NCBI GenBank assembly: GCA_015486785.1
Contig: WFQZ01000149.1
Location: forward strand, 1-13,116
Origin: Thermoflexales bacterium
GTDB lineage: Bacteria > Chloroflexota > Anaerolineae > B4-G1 > SLSP01
Direction: 5' to 3'
DNA: 13,116 nucleotides
In this document: positions 1 to 7,228 of the stretch, in pieces
How the letters are laid out: the number at the start of each line of letters is the position of its first letter
Position numbering within the stretch: the stretch's first letter is position 1
Made by a program: the position numbers and the translations under genes
Notes under the pieces: model-generated
Seen by the model: the letters and a program-made list of their open reading frames with translations, nothing else
What the model was told of the DNA's origin: nothing
Database searches by the model: none

Positions 1-1
1 C

Positions 2-739
2 GTCCCGCTGATCCTCAACTCGCCGTTGCAGACGCCGCCGCCTCCACCGCCGGAAGCAGTCCACGTGCCGATCTTGATGTATCACTACATCTCCGAGATG
101 CCCGCCGACGCCGACATCTACCGCCACGACTTGACCGTGGTGCCGGAGAAGTTCGAGGCCCAGTTGGCCTACCTGCACGATCAGGGGTATCACACGGTCA
201 CGCTGGACGACATCTACTTGGCGTTGAGCGAAGGCCGTCCCCTGCCGGAGCGTCCCATCGCGCTGACCTTCGATGACGGCTACGAGGACGCTTACACCGA
301 AGCGATGCCGCTGCTCAAAAAATACGGAGACGTGGGCACGTTCTTCCTGCTGGCGACCCCGCCGCACTACGAAGCCCCCGGCTACATGACCTGGAATCAG
401 ATCGCCGAGATGGCCAAGGCGGGGATGTCAATGCAAGCGCACGGACGAGACCATTACGACTTGCGCGGGCGGTCGTATGACTTCCTTGTCTACCAAATTT
501 TGGGCGCGAAACAGGCCGTGGAAGCACACACCGGCGAGCCGGTGCATTTCTTCTGCTACCCGTCGGGCCGCTACGACGACGACACCGTGGCCGTGGTCAA
601 GTCCGCCAATTACTGGGGCGCGGTCACCACCGCGTGGGGCACCGAGGAGCGGTTGGACAACCGTTACACCTGGCCGCGCATCCGCGTGCGGGGCAAATGG
701 TCGGTGGATGATTTCGCCGCCGTGTTGGACGGGCTGTAA
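2..739 (+). CDS. Polysaccharide deacetylase (CE4/NodB domain), 5' end cut off by the window
   Basis: The product should remove N- or O-acetyl groups from a cell-surface or extracellular polysaccharide in a metal-dependent hydrolysis. The frame is open from base 2, so the gene starts outside the window. A TTG at 26 is a formal start but would begin the protein directly at a proline run, and I do not believe it. Counting from that TTG, the linker PPPPPP (4-9) is followed by VPILMYHYIS, typical of this deacetylase group. TFDDG (81-85) holds the catalytic base and a metal-binding Asp, HGRDH (139-143) matches the HxxxH metal motif, and YPSGRYD (178-184) matches the third CE4 motif. The final LxH motif is not evident; the protein ends soon after RIRV. 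The proline linker fits an exported protein with a signal or anchor upstream. It converges on holA with 19 bases between the stops. Substrate unknown. Confidence 0.88.
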   Translation, partial: VPLILNSPLQTPPPPPPEAVHVPILMYHYISEMPADADIYRHDLTVVPEKFEAQLAYLHDQGYHTVTLDDIYLALSEGRPLPERPIALTFDDGYEDAYTEAMPLLKKYGDVGTFFLLATPPHYEAPGYMTWNQIAEMAKAGMSMQAHGRDHYDLRGRSYDFLVYQILGAKQAVEAHTGEPVHFFCYPSGRYDDDTVAVVKSANYWGAVTTAWGTEERLDNRYTWPRIRVRGKWSVDDFAAVLDGL

Positions 740-758
740 GGGGGACTCGCCGCGCGGA

Positions 759-1715
759 CTACAGCGAGGTTAGCTGCACCACCAGCAGATCAAGCGCGGC
801 TTCTGGCGAAAGTTGCCCTTGTTTGATCGCCACGTCGCTTTGCAGGAGCAGGTCGTAAGCGCGGCGCAGTTGCGCCGAGGTGAAGTACACGGCCTGGGAG
901 CGGAGTTTCCCGGCCACGTAGGGGTGAATTTTAAGCCGCGCGGCTAATTCCGAGCTGGCGAACCCTTCGTCCAGCAGCCAGCGGGTCTGTACCAGCAAGC
1001 GGAACTGCCGCACAATCATCCCCAGGATCATCAACGGAGGCTTGCCGGTTTCCAGCAGTTGATGCAGGTAGTTCGCGGCGCGACGCGGCTCACGCTGCCC
1101 CAGCGCGTCCACCAGTTGGAAGATCACATCCGCGCTCTGCACATACGGCACCATCACTTGGACATCTTGCCGCGTGATGGGCCGCTCGCCGCAGTACAGT
1201 TGCAGCTTGCGCAGTTCTTGATCCAAGATCCGCAGTTGGACGCCGATGTGTTGCGCCAGCAAGGATGCCGCCGCCGGTTCGATCTCGCTGCCGAGCAGCT
1301 CGGCCCGATCCCGTATCCAACCGGCCAGCGATTTGGGCTTGGGCAACGCGAAATGGCGCACCGATCCGCCCTGAGCCTTGATGGCCTTGAGCGCGGGATT
1401 GGAAGCGGGGATGTTTTTTTGTTCCTCAAAGATCAGCCAGGTGGTGGGCGGCACCTGAGGTAGATAAGCGGCGATTTCTTTGACCACGGCGCGATCTTTC
1501 TGGCTCAATGCGCCGTGGACGAGCACCACGCGCACCTCCCCCAGGAAGGGCATCGTGCTGGCGGCTTGACGCACCCGCGCCGCTGTGAGCGGCGCAGCCA
1601 GCGTGACGGTGTTCACGTCTTGCAAGTCTTCCGTCAAGCCGCTTTTGGCGATCACCGAGGCACGCGCCTCGGCTCGCTGCAACTCGTTTTCTCCGTGGAA
1701 AAGATACAGCGGCAT
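759..1715 (-). CDS. holA: DNA polymerase III subunit delta
   Basis: This is the clamp-loader delta subunit, which opens the sliding clamp during replication. The protein is 318 residues, a normal length for the family. It begins MPLYLFHGENE, the usual delta N-terminus (LYLxxGEDEF-like), followed by the AAA+-like domain with VRVVLVHG (about 62-69) and TWLIFEE. The C-terminal helical collar contains AADVIFQL-like and MILGMIVRQFRLL segments that are typical of HolA. An ATG start at 1715 is chosen because upstream residues in the same frame lie inside the preceding gene and look like shadow translation. The preceding gene's TGA and this ATG share one base (TGATG), which suggests translational coupling. 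It is the last gene of the minus-strand train. Delta subunits do not carry the ATPase motifs, so their absence is expected. Confidence 0.92.
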   Translation of the reverse strand: MPLYLFHGENELQRAEARASVIAKSGLTEDLQDVNTVTLAAPLTAARVRQAASTMPFLGEVRVVLVHGALSQKDRAVVKEIAAYLPQVPPTTWLIFEEQKNIPASNPALKAIKAQGGSVRHFALPKPKSLAGWIRDRAELLGSEIEPAAASLLAQHIGVQLRILDQELRKLQLYCGERPITRQDVQVMVPYVQSADVIFQLVDALGQREPRRAANYLHQLLETGKPPLMILGMIVRQFRLLVQTRWLLDEGFASSELAARLKIHPYVAGKLRSQAVYFTSAQLRRAYDLLLQSDVAIKQGQLSPEAALDLLVVQLTSL

Positions 1716-2215
1716 CAGGCGTGTTGCAGACGGACGGCGTACACGTTGGGTCTGTCGGTGCGGGCGACGCTCACCAGCTTTGTCCCTTGCACGTGGGGCG
1801 AGGTAGTGAGATGCGCTTGCGTCCAAGTGCCCAGCGGGCGGGCGGCAATCAACGCCAGCATGTTAAACATCACCAGGCCGGAGAAGAAATCCAGCTTATC
1901 CGACCAGGAGCGCGGACGGTCTTTTCCGCCACTGCCCAACAGGGTGGCCGTGGCGGTGAGCGTTGCGGTGACCAGCAGATTAGTCCCGCAATTGGGATGC
2001 AAACGCAAGTTAGTCTCTCCGGCCTGCATCCGCTGTAAGGCTTCCAACACCGCCGGCGCGATTTCTTCCAGCGGCAAGGGCGTGTAGAGCCAAAATCCGC
2101 GCGGCCCGGAGACTCCTCCGGCAGCCGCTTCGGGGTGGCGTCGGCTCAACACGTGAATGGTGGCATGTTCCACAGCGTGACTGCGGCGGGTATGGCGTAC
2201 CAATGTCAACAGCAT
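1715..2215 (-). CDS. DUF6391-type protein of unknown function, probably membrane-associated
   Basis: The 166-residue protein resembles a family I recall as DUF6391, found in Chloroflexota and cyanobacteria; the name is from memory. No function is known. Visible features are an N-terminal helix with HAVEHATIH (13-21), giving His at 13, 17 and 21 plus Glu16; another His at 27; and the segment LRLHPNCGTN (70-79). After it comes a Thr/Ala-rich hydrophobic stretch (80-94), then a second hydrophobic segment (about 109-125). The His/Glu/Cys set could bind a metal, but that is inference. Two adjacent ATGs (2218 and 2215) are possible. The one at 2215 lies seven bases from an AGGAG at 2227-2223, the better spacing. 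The sortase stop overlaps this start region (ATGATG), and the stop overlaps the holA start, so the three genes are tightly coupled. Confidence 0.75.
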   Translation of the reverse strand: MLLTLVRHTRRSHAVEHATIHVLSRRHPEAAAGGVSGPRGFWLYTPLPLEEIAPAVLEALQRMQAGETNLRLHPNCGTNLLVTATLTATATLLGSGGKDRPRSWSDKLDFFSGLVMFNMLALIAARPLGTWTQAHLTTSPHVQGTKLVSVARTDRPNVYAVRLQHA

Positions 2216-2976
2216 CATTGCTCTCCTGTAGGTGCGACCGGAAGCGGTACCGGGCGGGCAATCACGATCAACCGGTTTGCCAAGCTGGCATACGGATGAC
2301 ACGTGACCAAGGTAAGCCGCTCATCTGCGGTCGGCTGAATGTATTGGGCGTTTTTAAGGCGCACCGCTAACGGTTGTCCTGCTTCGGGCAGGATGTACTT
2401 CTCCACGACGCGGTAGGCGTAGGTCTGGCCATCGCGCCCGCGCACGAAGACTTCATCGCCTTCCTGGAGCTTGTACAAGTCCCGGAAGATTTCCCCGTGG
2501 GTGGTGTTGTGGCCGTTCAGCACCGTATTCCCCGCCACGCCCAGCCGGGCTGATGTTTCGTGCCATCCGGCGGCGGCGTGATCGGGCACGACCCACATTC
2601 GCTGAGCCTGCCCGTCCACCCACGTCACGGTCAAGCTGATCGGCTCTACCGGCGCGTCCACGTGGATCGCCGGGATGCGCAGGTGAACCGGCACGGTTCC
2701 CGTCCACACCGGCGTTGCGGTGGGAAGCGGGGTTGCTGTGGGGCGGGCCTGTTCGTGGTACGCGGCGATGCTGGCGGCCAGCAAGCGGTCGTCCGAGGGC
2801 GTGGCCGTCGCGGCGGGGAGCGACTGTGGCGCGAGCGTCGGCACTACGGCGGGCGCGGTGGGAATGACTGCCGCCTGCGACCCCACGTAAGGGCGCAACG
2901 TCACGTATCCCAACCCCGCCGCCGTAGCCAGTAAAATTATGCCGAGCCACAGGAGGCCTCCACGTTTTGGAACCAC
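2215..2976 (-). CDS. Class E-like sortase, membrane-anchored transpeptidase
   Basis: Sortases cut a sorting signal near the C-terminus of exported proteins and join them to the cell wall or to each other, acting outside the membrane. The 253-residue protein has an N-terminal basic stretch and a membrane segment (about 8-27), a Pro/Thr/Ala-rich linker (about 34-95), and a sortase beta-barrel from about 96. The catalytic triad is visible: His156 in LNGHNT, Cys226 in TLVTCHP and Arg235 in NRLIVIA. The TLVTC signature and single N-terminal anchor fit class E or D rather than class A. The start is a GTG at 2976, 12 bases after the ftsZ stop, with no strong Shine-Dalgarno, so the exact start is less certain than the gene. 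No LPxTG-like substrate is encoded in the window, so its targets are unknown. Its placement behind ftsZ suggests co-expression with division genes. Confidence 0.88.
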   Translation of the reverse strand: MVPKRGGLLWLGIILLATAAGLGYVTLRPYVGSQAAVIPTAPAVVPTLAPQSLPAATATPSDDRLLAASIAAYHEQARPTATPLPTATPVWTGTVPVHLRIPAIHVDAPVEPISLTVTWVDGQAQRMWVVPDHAAAGWHETSARLGVAGNTVLNGHNTTHGEIFRDLYKLQEGDEVFVRGRDGQTYAYRVVEKYILPEAGQPLAVRLKNAQYIQPTADERLTLVTCHPYASLANRLIVIARPVPLPVAPTGEQ

Positions 2977-2988
2977 GGCACCGTCGAG

Positions 2989-4056
2989 CTACCGCCGTCG
3001 TCGCAAGAAGGCCGGCACGGTGATGTCGTCCTGGTTGACCGTGCCCGCCGGCGTGAATATGTCTTGCGCCTCGCGGCGCGGACTCTGCACGTGTGCGCTG
3101 CGGTTCTCCTCGCTATCGAAGCCGGTGGCAATGACGGTGATGCGCACTTCGTCGCCCATCGCCGGATCAATGACCGCCCCGAAGATCAAGTTCACGTCCG
3201 GGTGCGCGGTCTCGCGGATGATGGAAGCCGCTTCGTTGACCTCAAAGAGGGTCATGTTATCGCCGCCGGTGATGTTGAAGAGAATGCCCCGTGCGCCGTC
3301 AATGGTGATGTCCAGCAGACGGCTGGAGATGGCTTGCTGGGCCGCTTCAATGGCGCGATTATCGCCGCTGGCTCGTCCCACGGCCATAAGGGCTGCGCCG
3401 CCTTCCTGCATAATCGCTTTCACGTCGGCGAAGTCCAGGTTGATCAGGCCGGGCACGGTGATCACTTCGGTGATCCCTTGGATGCCCTGGCGCAACACGT
3501 CATCGGCCACGCCGAAGGCCTCGGTGAGGCTGACGCGCTTTTCGGTGATCTCCAACAAGCGGTCGTTGGGGATGACGATCAGCGTATCCACCACCTGCTT
3601 GAGGGCTTCGATGCCTTCCAGCGCGGCGCGGGAGCGTTTTGAACCCTCAAAGGTGAAGGGGCGGGTCACTACGCCGATGGTCAGAGCCTTCAACTCCTCC
3701 TTGGCAATGCGGGCGATGACCGGCGACGCGCCGGTGCCGGTGCCGCCGCCCATCCCGGCGGTCACGAAGACCATGTCCGAGCCTTGCAGCACTTCGCGGA
3801 TCTCGTCTTCCGATTCTTCGGCGGCTTTGCGACCCTCTTCGGGGTTGCCGCCCGCGCCCAGCCCGCGCGTGACGTTATCGCCGATGCGCAATCGCTTGGG
3901 TGCTTGGCACAGCATCAACGCCTGGGCGTCCGTGTTCACGGCGATGAAGTCCACGCCCTGCATGCCTTCATCAATCATGCGGTTGACGGCATTGCTGCCC
4001 CCTCCGCCAACGCCAATCACTCGAATTTGAGCAAAGTTTTCACCTACAGGTGCCAT
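2989..4056 (-). CDS. ftsZ: Cell division protein FtsZ
   Basis: FtsZ is the tubulin-like GTPase that polymerises into the cytoplasmic division ring. The 355-residue protein has the nucleotide-binding region GVGGGGSNAVNRM (15-27), the tubulin signature GGGTGTG (103-109) followed by ASP where many FtsZ have AAP, and the T7 synergy loop NLDFADV (206-212), which supplies the catalytic Asp to the next subunit. A short linker of about 30 residues leads to the C-terminal peptide DDITVPAFLRRRR, the docking site for FtsA and other tethers. The ATG at 4056 is chosen because it follows a very strong TAAGGAGGTT six bases upstream and starts directly before the GTPase domain. It lies 32 bases after ftsA. 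The PAFLRRRR ending resembles FtsZ of Chloroflexota and Actinomycetota. Confidence 0.98.
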   Translation of the reverse strand: MAPVGENFAQIRVIGVGGGGSNAVNRMIDEGMQGVDFIAVNTDAQALMLCQAPKRLRIGDNVTRGLGAGGNPEEGRKAAEESEDEIREVLQGSDMVFVTAGMGGGTGTGASPVIARIAKEELKALTIGVVTRPFTFEGSKRSRAALEGIEALKQVVDTLIVIPNDRLLEITEKRVSLTEAFGVADDVLRQGIQGITEVITVPGLINLDFADVKAIMQEGGAALMAVGRASGDNRAIEAAQQAISSRLLDITIDGARGILFNITGGDNMTLFEVNEAASIIRETAHPDVNLIFGAVIDPAMGDEVRITVIATGFDSEENRSAHVQSPRREAQDIFTPAGTVNQDDITVPAFLRRRR

Positions 4057-4060
4057 GATT

Positions 4061-4070
4061 AACCTCCTTA
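4061..4070 (-). promoter_or_regulatory. Strong Shine-Dalgarno of ftsZ
   Basis: On the minus strand the bases read TAAGGAGGTT, a nearly full anti-16S match. AAGGAGG is separated from the ATG at 4056 by six bases. This is the strongest ribosome site in the window, which fits the high FtsZ level needed for ring formation, and it fixes the start against a longer upstream reading frame of 43 codons. Confidence 0.85.
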
Positions 4071-4088
4071 AAAGTACGCTCGTATTGT

Positions 4089-5303
4089 TTACCCCGGCAG
4101 GAGTGGGCGGAGCCATTGCATTAGCCGCTGCCACCACGGGGCGTGCAGAGACCGCCAGCCCACGTCTTCCCACATCGGAGTCCATTCCACTAATCCCACG
4201 GCGACGGCTGCCGTAGGACTTTCTAGCTGATCGGTGAGGCCGGAAAGGTTGTGCGGCACGCCAACTTGTACCGGCAGTTCAAACATATCGCGGGCCAGTT
4301 CTCGCAGGCCCGGCAGTTGCGCCGTGCCGCCGCAGAGCACCAGTCCGGCGGGCAGCAAGCCATCGTAGCCGGAGCGTTTGATCTCTTGCTGCACTTTTTC
4401 CAGGATTTCCTCGCTGCGGGCCTGGATGATTTCCGCCAGTTTCCAGCGGGGCACGACGGTGGGCGTGTTTTCGCCGTAGGGCGAGATGGTGAATCGTTCG
4501 TCCTCGGCGACGTTGGCCGCCTGGGCGTGCCCATGGCGCAGTTTGACCCGTTCGGCTACTTCCGGCGGCAGCCGCAGCCCGATGGCGATGTCGTTGGTGA
4601 TGTACTCGCCGCCCATCGGCAGGGTGTGCGTGTGCCACACAGTTCCCTCAATGAAGATGGCGATGTCGGTGGTCCCGGCCCCGATGTCCACCAGCACCAC
4701 GCCCATCTCCTTCTCTGTCTCCGAGAGGACGGCTTGCCCGGCGGCCAAGCTGGTCAACACCAACTCGCTGACTTCGACGCCGGCCCCGCGCACGCACTTG
4801 GTCAAGTTCTGGATGGCGGTGCTCGCGCCCATCACCACGTGCGCCTCGACTTCCAGCCGGAAGCCATGCATCCCCAGAGGGTCGCGCACGCCCTCTTGCC
4901 CGTCGACGGTGTAAGTGCGGGGGATGATGTGCAAAAGTTCCTGGTTTTCCGGCAGCACGATGGCCCCGGCAGCTTCCAAGACGCGATCCACGTCATCCGG
5001 CGTGATGCCTCGGTCGCGGCGGCTGACGCCGACCACGCCTTGGCTGTTGCGCGATGAGATGTGCGCTCCGCTGACGCCGACGTAGGCCCGCTCAATCTGG
5101 TAGCCGGAGCTTTGCTCGGCCTGCTCCACCGACTTAGCGATGGATTCCGTGGCTTCGGTGACGTTGACCACCACGCCACGCTTGATCCCTTTGGAGCGCA
5201 CGCTGCCTATCCCCACGATGCGGGTCGCGCTTTCGTCCTGCTCGGCCACCAGTGTGGTGATGTGATGACTGCCAATGTCAATGCCAATGATTGCTCGTTC
5301 CAC
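4089..5303 (-). CDS. ftsA: Cell division protein FtsA
   Basis: FtsA is an actin-like ATPase that anchors FtsZ filaments to the membrane. The 404-residue protein shows the phosphate-1 motif GIDIGSHHITTLV (7-19), the FtsA-specific 1C subdomain (about 83-165) with YVGVSGAHISS just before it, the phosphate-2 motif LVDIGAGTTDIA (204-215), and the adenosine motif LVLCGGTAQLPGL in the last quarter. The C-terminus WWQRLMQWLRPLL is an amphipathic helix, as expected for the membrane-targeting sequence. The GTG at 5303 is preferred: it is preceded by AAGGGGGAACGA and places GIDIGS at the normal distance. The ftsQ stop is 10 bases upstream. The ftsA-ftsZ order and spacing are classical. Confidence 0.97.
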   Translation of the reverse strand: MERAIIGIDIGSHHITTLVAEQDESATRIVGIGSVRSKGIKRGVVVNVTEATESIAKSVEQAEQSSGYQIERAYVGVSGAHISSRNSQGVVGVSRRDRGITPDDVDRVLEAAGAIVLPENQELLHIIPRTYTVDGQEGVRDPLGMHGFRLEVEAHVVMGASTAIQNLTKCVRGAGVEVSELVLTSLAAGQAVLSETEKEMGVVLVDIGAGTTDIAIFIEGTVWHTHTLPMGGEYITNDIAIGLRLPPEVAERVKLRHGHAQAANVAEDERFTISPYGENTPTVVPRWKLAEIIQARSEEILEKVQQEIKRSGYDGLLPAGLVLCGGTAQLPGLRELARDMFELPVQVGVPHNLSGLTDQLESPTAAVAVGLVEWTPMWEDVGWRSLHAPWWQRLMQWLRPLLPG

Positions 5304-5313
5304 TCGTTCCCCC

Positions 5314-6087
5314 TTACCAGGCCAGTTCCGTTGAATAGGTTGGTGCTGCCGGAAATTGTACGTCCACCGTCTGCGGGAAGATGCCCCGCGCATCCAGCGC
5401 GGCGATCAGGGCTTGATAGATCCGCCAGCGAGTCTCCATCTCCCCGCCGGTGCCGAAAGCCACGCGCCGCCCCTGCGGATCGGCCCACACCAGGCCGCGC
5501 TGCGGCAGGTAGCCCAACGTGGTGATGTCGGGCGATTGGGCAAACAGGGCCTTGGCTCCGTCCAGCACGGCGGCGGGAATTTTGGTCGTGGTCCCCTGCG
5601 GGAGTGCGCCTTGGATGACGGGCAGCGTGTCCGCCGGATGGGGCAAGGGGAAGAAATCGCCGTCGGCGGAGACGCCGTAAGTGGCCGAGCCGGTTTTCCA
5701 GACTAACACCGGTTCGCGTTCCACGATCTGCACCACGCAGGAGGCCGGATAGCGGCGGCAAGTCACCTGGGCCGTACTGACAATCGGCACTTGCCGCAGG
5801 ATGTTGGCTTGGGCCTGCTGTGGATGCAGCCATAACCCGTGCCAGCCCAGCAAGTCGGCAGCTAGCGCGACTTCCTGCGTCGTTTCGGTCGTGGTGACGC
5901 CTGAGATCTGCAAGTTTTCCCCCATCAAATACCAGCGATTATCCAGCCACAGCCACAGGACGAGCGCGATCAGGATGCCCAACAACGCTACCGTGGTGCG
6001 AGAAAGGTGCAGGCGCGGCCTCCGCCGGCTGACGGGGCGCGGTTGTGCGTGCAGCAAAGCTGCGGTGCGGTAGTAGCGTTGTTTCAT
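5314..6087 (-). CDS. ftsQ: Cell division protein FtsQ (DivIB)
   Basis: FtsQ is a bitopic membrane protein that bridges the cytoplasmic ring and the septal synthase complex. The 257-residue protein has a basic cytoplasmic tail (1-30), one membrane segment (about 31-48), then an extracytoplasmic POTRA domain beginning at LQISGV (59-64) and a beta domain containing VEREPVLVW (122-130). The region ILRQVPIVSTAQV is the usual POTRA helix-strand junction. Two cysteines (110 and 117) flank the strand turn in the POTRA domain; a disulfide is possible but unproven. The ATG at 6087 follows GGAGGAACT, and the ddl stop codon overlaps this ribosome site (eight bases between the genes). Sequence conservation in this family is low, so the call rests on domain layout plus its position between ddl and ftsA. 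Confidence 0.93.
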   Translation of the reverse strand: MKQRYYRTAALLHAQPRPVSRRRPRLHLSRTTVALLGILIALVLWLWLDNRWYLMGENLQISGVTTTETTQEVALAADLLGWHGLWLHPQQAQANILRQVPIVSTAQVTCRRYPASCVVQIVEREPVLVWKTGSATYGVSADGDFFPLPHPADTLPVIQGALPQGTTTKIPAAVLDGAKALFAQSPDITTLGYLPQRGLVWADPQGRRVAFGTGGEMETRWRIYQALIAALDARGIFPQTVDVQFPAAPTYSTELAW

Positions 6088-6095
6088 AGTTCCTC

Positions 6096-7214
6096 CTATC
6101 GGGCGTGGAAGACGCGCTCAGAGCGCGATTTTTCCAGATGCCGCTCTATGGCCAGGTCAATGAGCCAATCCAGCAAGCGGGGATAAGGAATCCCCGAAGA
6201 TTCCCACAGTTTGGGGTACATGCTGATCCCCGTGAAGCCGGGCAAGGTGTTGATCTCGTTGATGTACAGGCCGCCGGTTTCGTCATTGAGCAGGAAGTCC
6301 ACCCGCGCCAAGCCGGTGCCGTCAATGGCGCGATAGATTTGCAGCGCGTATTGCCGGATGCGGCGGGTCATTTCCTCGTCCAGCGGAGCCGGAATCAGCA
6401 GCTTGGAAGCATTTTCGCCCGTATCCAGGTACTTGGATGCGTAGTCGTAGAATTCGCGGCTGGGGACGACCTCGCCGGGCACCGAGGCACTGGGCACTTC
6501 GTTGCCCAGCACGCTCACTTCGATCTCGCGGGCGTGCGGGATGGCGACTTCAACCAGCAGACGACGGTCATAACGGACGGCCTCGTCCAGCCCGGCCCGT
6601 AGTTCCTCCCGATTGTGACACTTGGAGATGCCCACGCTGGAGCCGAGATTAGCCGGTTTGGTGAAGAGTGGGTAGGCGGGCAACTGCGCTTCAATCTCAG
6701 CGAGCACTCTTTCCGGCTCGGCCATCCAGCGGCGGCGCGTGGTCCACGTGTAATCCGGCGTGGGGAGTTTCTGCGCCCGCACCACTTCCTTGAAGGCGAT
6801 CTTGTCCATCGCCAGGGACGATCCCAACACGCCGTTGCCCACGTAGGGCACATCGGCCAACTCCAGCAGCCCCTGGAGCGTGCCGTCCTCGCCAAAGGTG
6901 CCGTGCAACACCGGGAAGACCACGTCCACGCGCGAAAGGTGCGTCAACGTGCCCTCGCCGATCTCCCACAGCCCCTTGCGGGTGGGATCGCCGAGCAGGG
7001 CAACCGGGCGCGTGTCGGCGTATGATTCGCGCTCCAGGGCCGCGAAGATGTCTTCTCCGACGAGCCACGCTCCCTGGCGGGTGATGCCAACCGGCAAAAT
7101 CTCGTAGCGAGTCTTATCCAGGGCTGCGAATACTGAGCGGGCCGACATAATGCTGACCTCGTGCTCTCCTGATCGGCCTCCGAAGAGTAGCATGACTTTT
7201 AATGGTTCGCTCAT
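6096..7214 (-). CDS. ddl: D-alanine--D-alanine ligase
   Basis: Ddl joins two D-alanines with ATP in the cytoplasm, making the terminal dipeptide of the peptidoglycan stem. The 372-residue ATP-grasp protein starts with LLFGGRSGEHEVSIMSA (N-terminal substrate domain). The ATP-binding domain contains FTKPANLGSSVGISK, and the C-terminal metal and substrate site reads EINTLPGFTGISMYP. The omega-loop motif YDYASKY matches Ddl enzymes that make D-Ala-D-Ala; D-Ala-D-Lac (VanA-type) enzymes have a different loop with a His, so normal vancomycin sensitivity at this step is expected. The ATG at 7214 follows AAGGGGGAAACT. The gene lies 14 bases after murB and 8 bases before ftsQ, an arrangement common in dcw clusters. 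Confidence 0.97.
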   Translation of the reverse strand: MSEPLKVMLLFGGRSGEHEVSIMSARSVFAALDKTRYEILPVGITRQGAWLVGEDIFAALERESYADTRPVALLGDPTRKGLWEIGEGTLTHLSRVDVVFPVLHGTFGEDGTLQGLLELADVPYVGNGVLGSSLAMDKIAFKEVVRAQKLPTPDYTWTTRRRWMAEPERVLAEIEAQLPAYPLFTKPANLGSSVGISKCHNREELRAGLDEAVRYDRRLLVEVAIPHAREIEVSVLGNEVPSASVPGEVVPSREFYDYASKYLDTGENASKLLIPAPLDEEMTRRIRQYALQIYRAIDGTGLARVDFLLNDETGGLYINEINTLPGFTGISMYPKLWESSGIPYPRLLDWLIDLAIERHLEKSRSERVFHAR

Positions 7215-7228
7215 AGTTTCCCCCTTTC

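Noticed and set aside
26..28. TTG at 26 as start of the deacetylase
   Set aside because: The frame continues open to the window edge, and no ribosome site precedes the TTG. Starting there would put the proline linker at the very N-terminus without an export signal.
2951..2961. Palindrome GGAGGCCTCC at the sortase start, partly shared with the GGAGGCCT before murB
   Set aside because: Two short matches around Shine-Dalgarno-like GGAGG are likely chance; there is no further similarity beside them and no third copy was noticed.
2939..4030. A 363-residue plus-strand open frame antisense to ftsZ
   Set aside because: It has no recognisable motif, and the opposite strand encodes an unmistakable full-length FtsZ. 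Long antisense frames are expected in GC-rich coding sequence with strong third-base bias.
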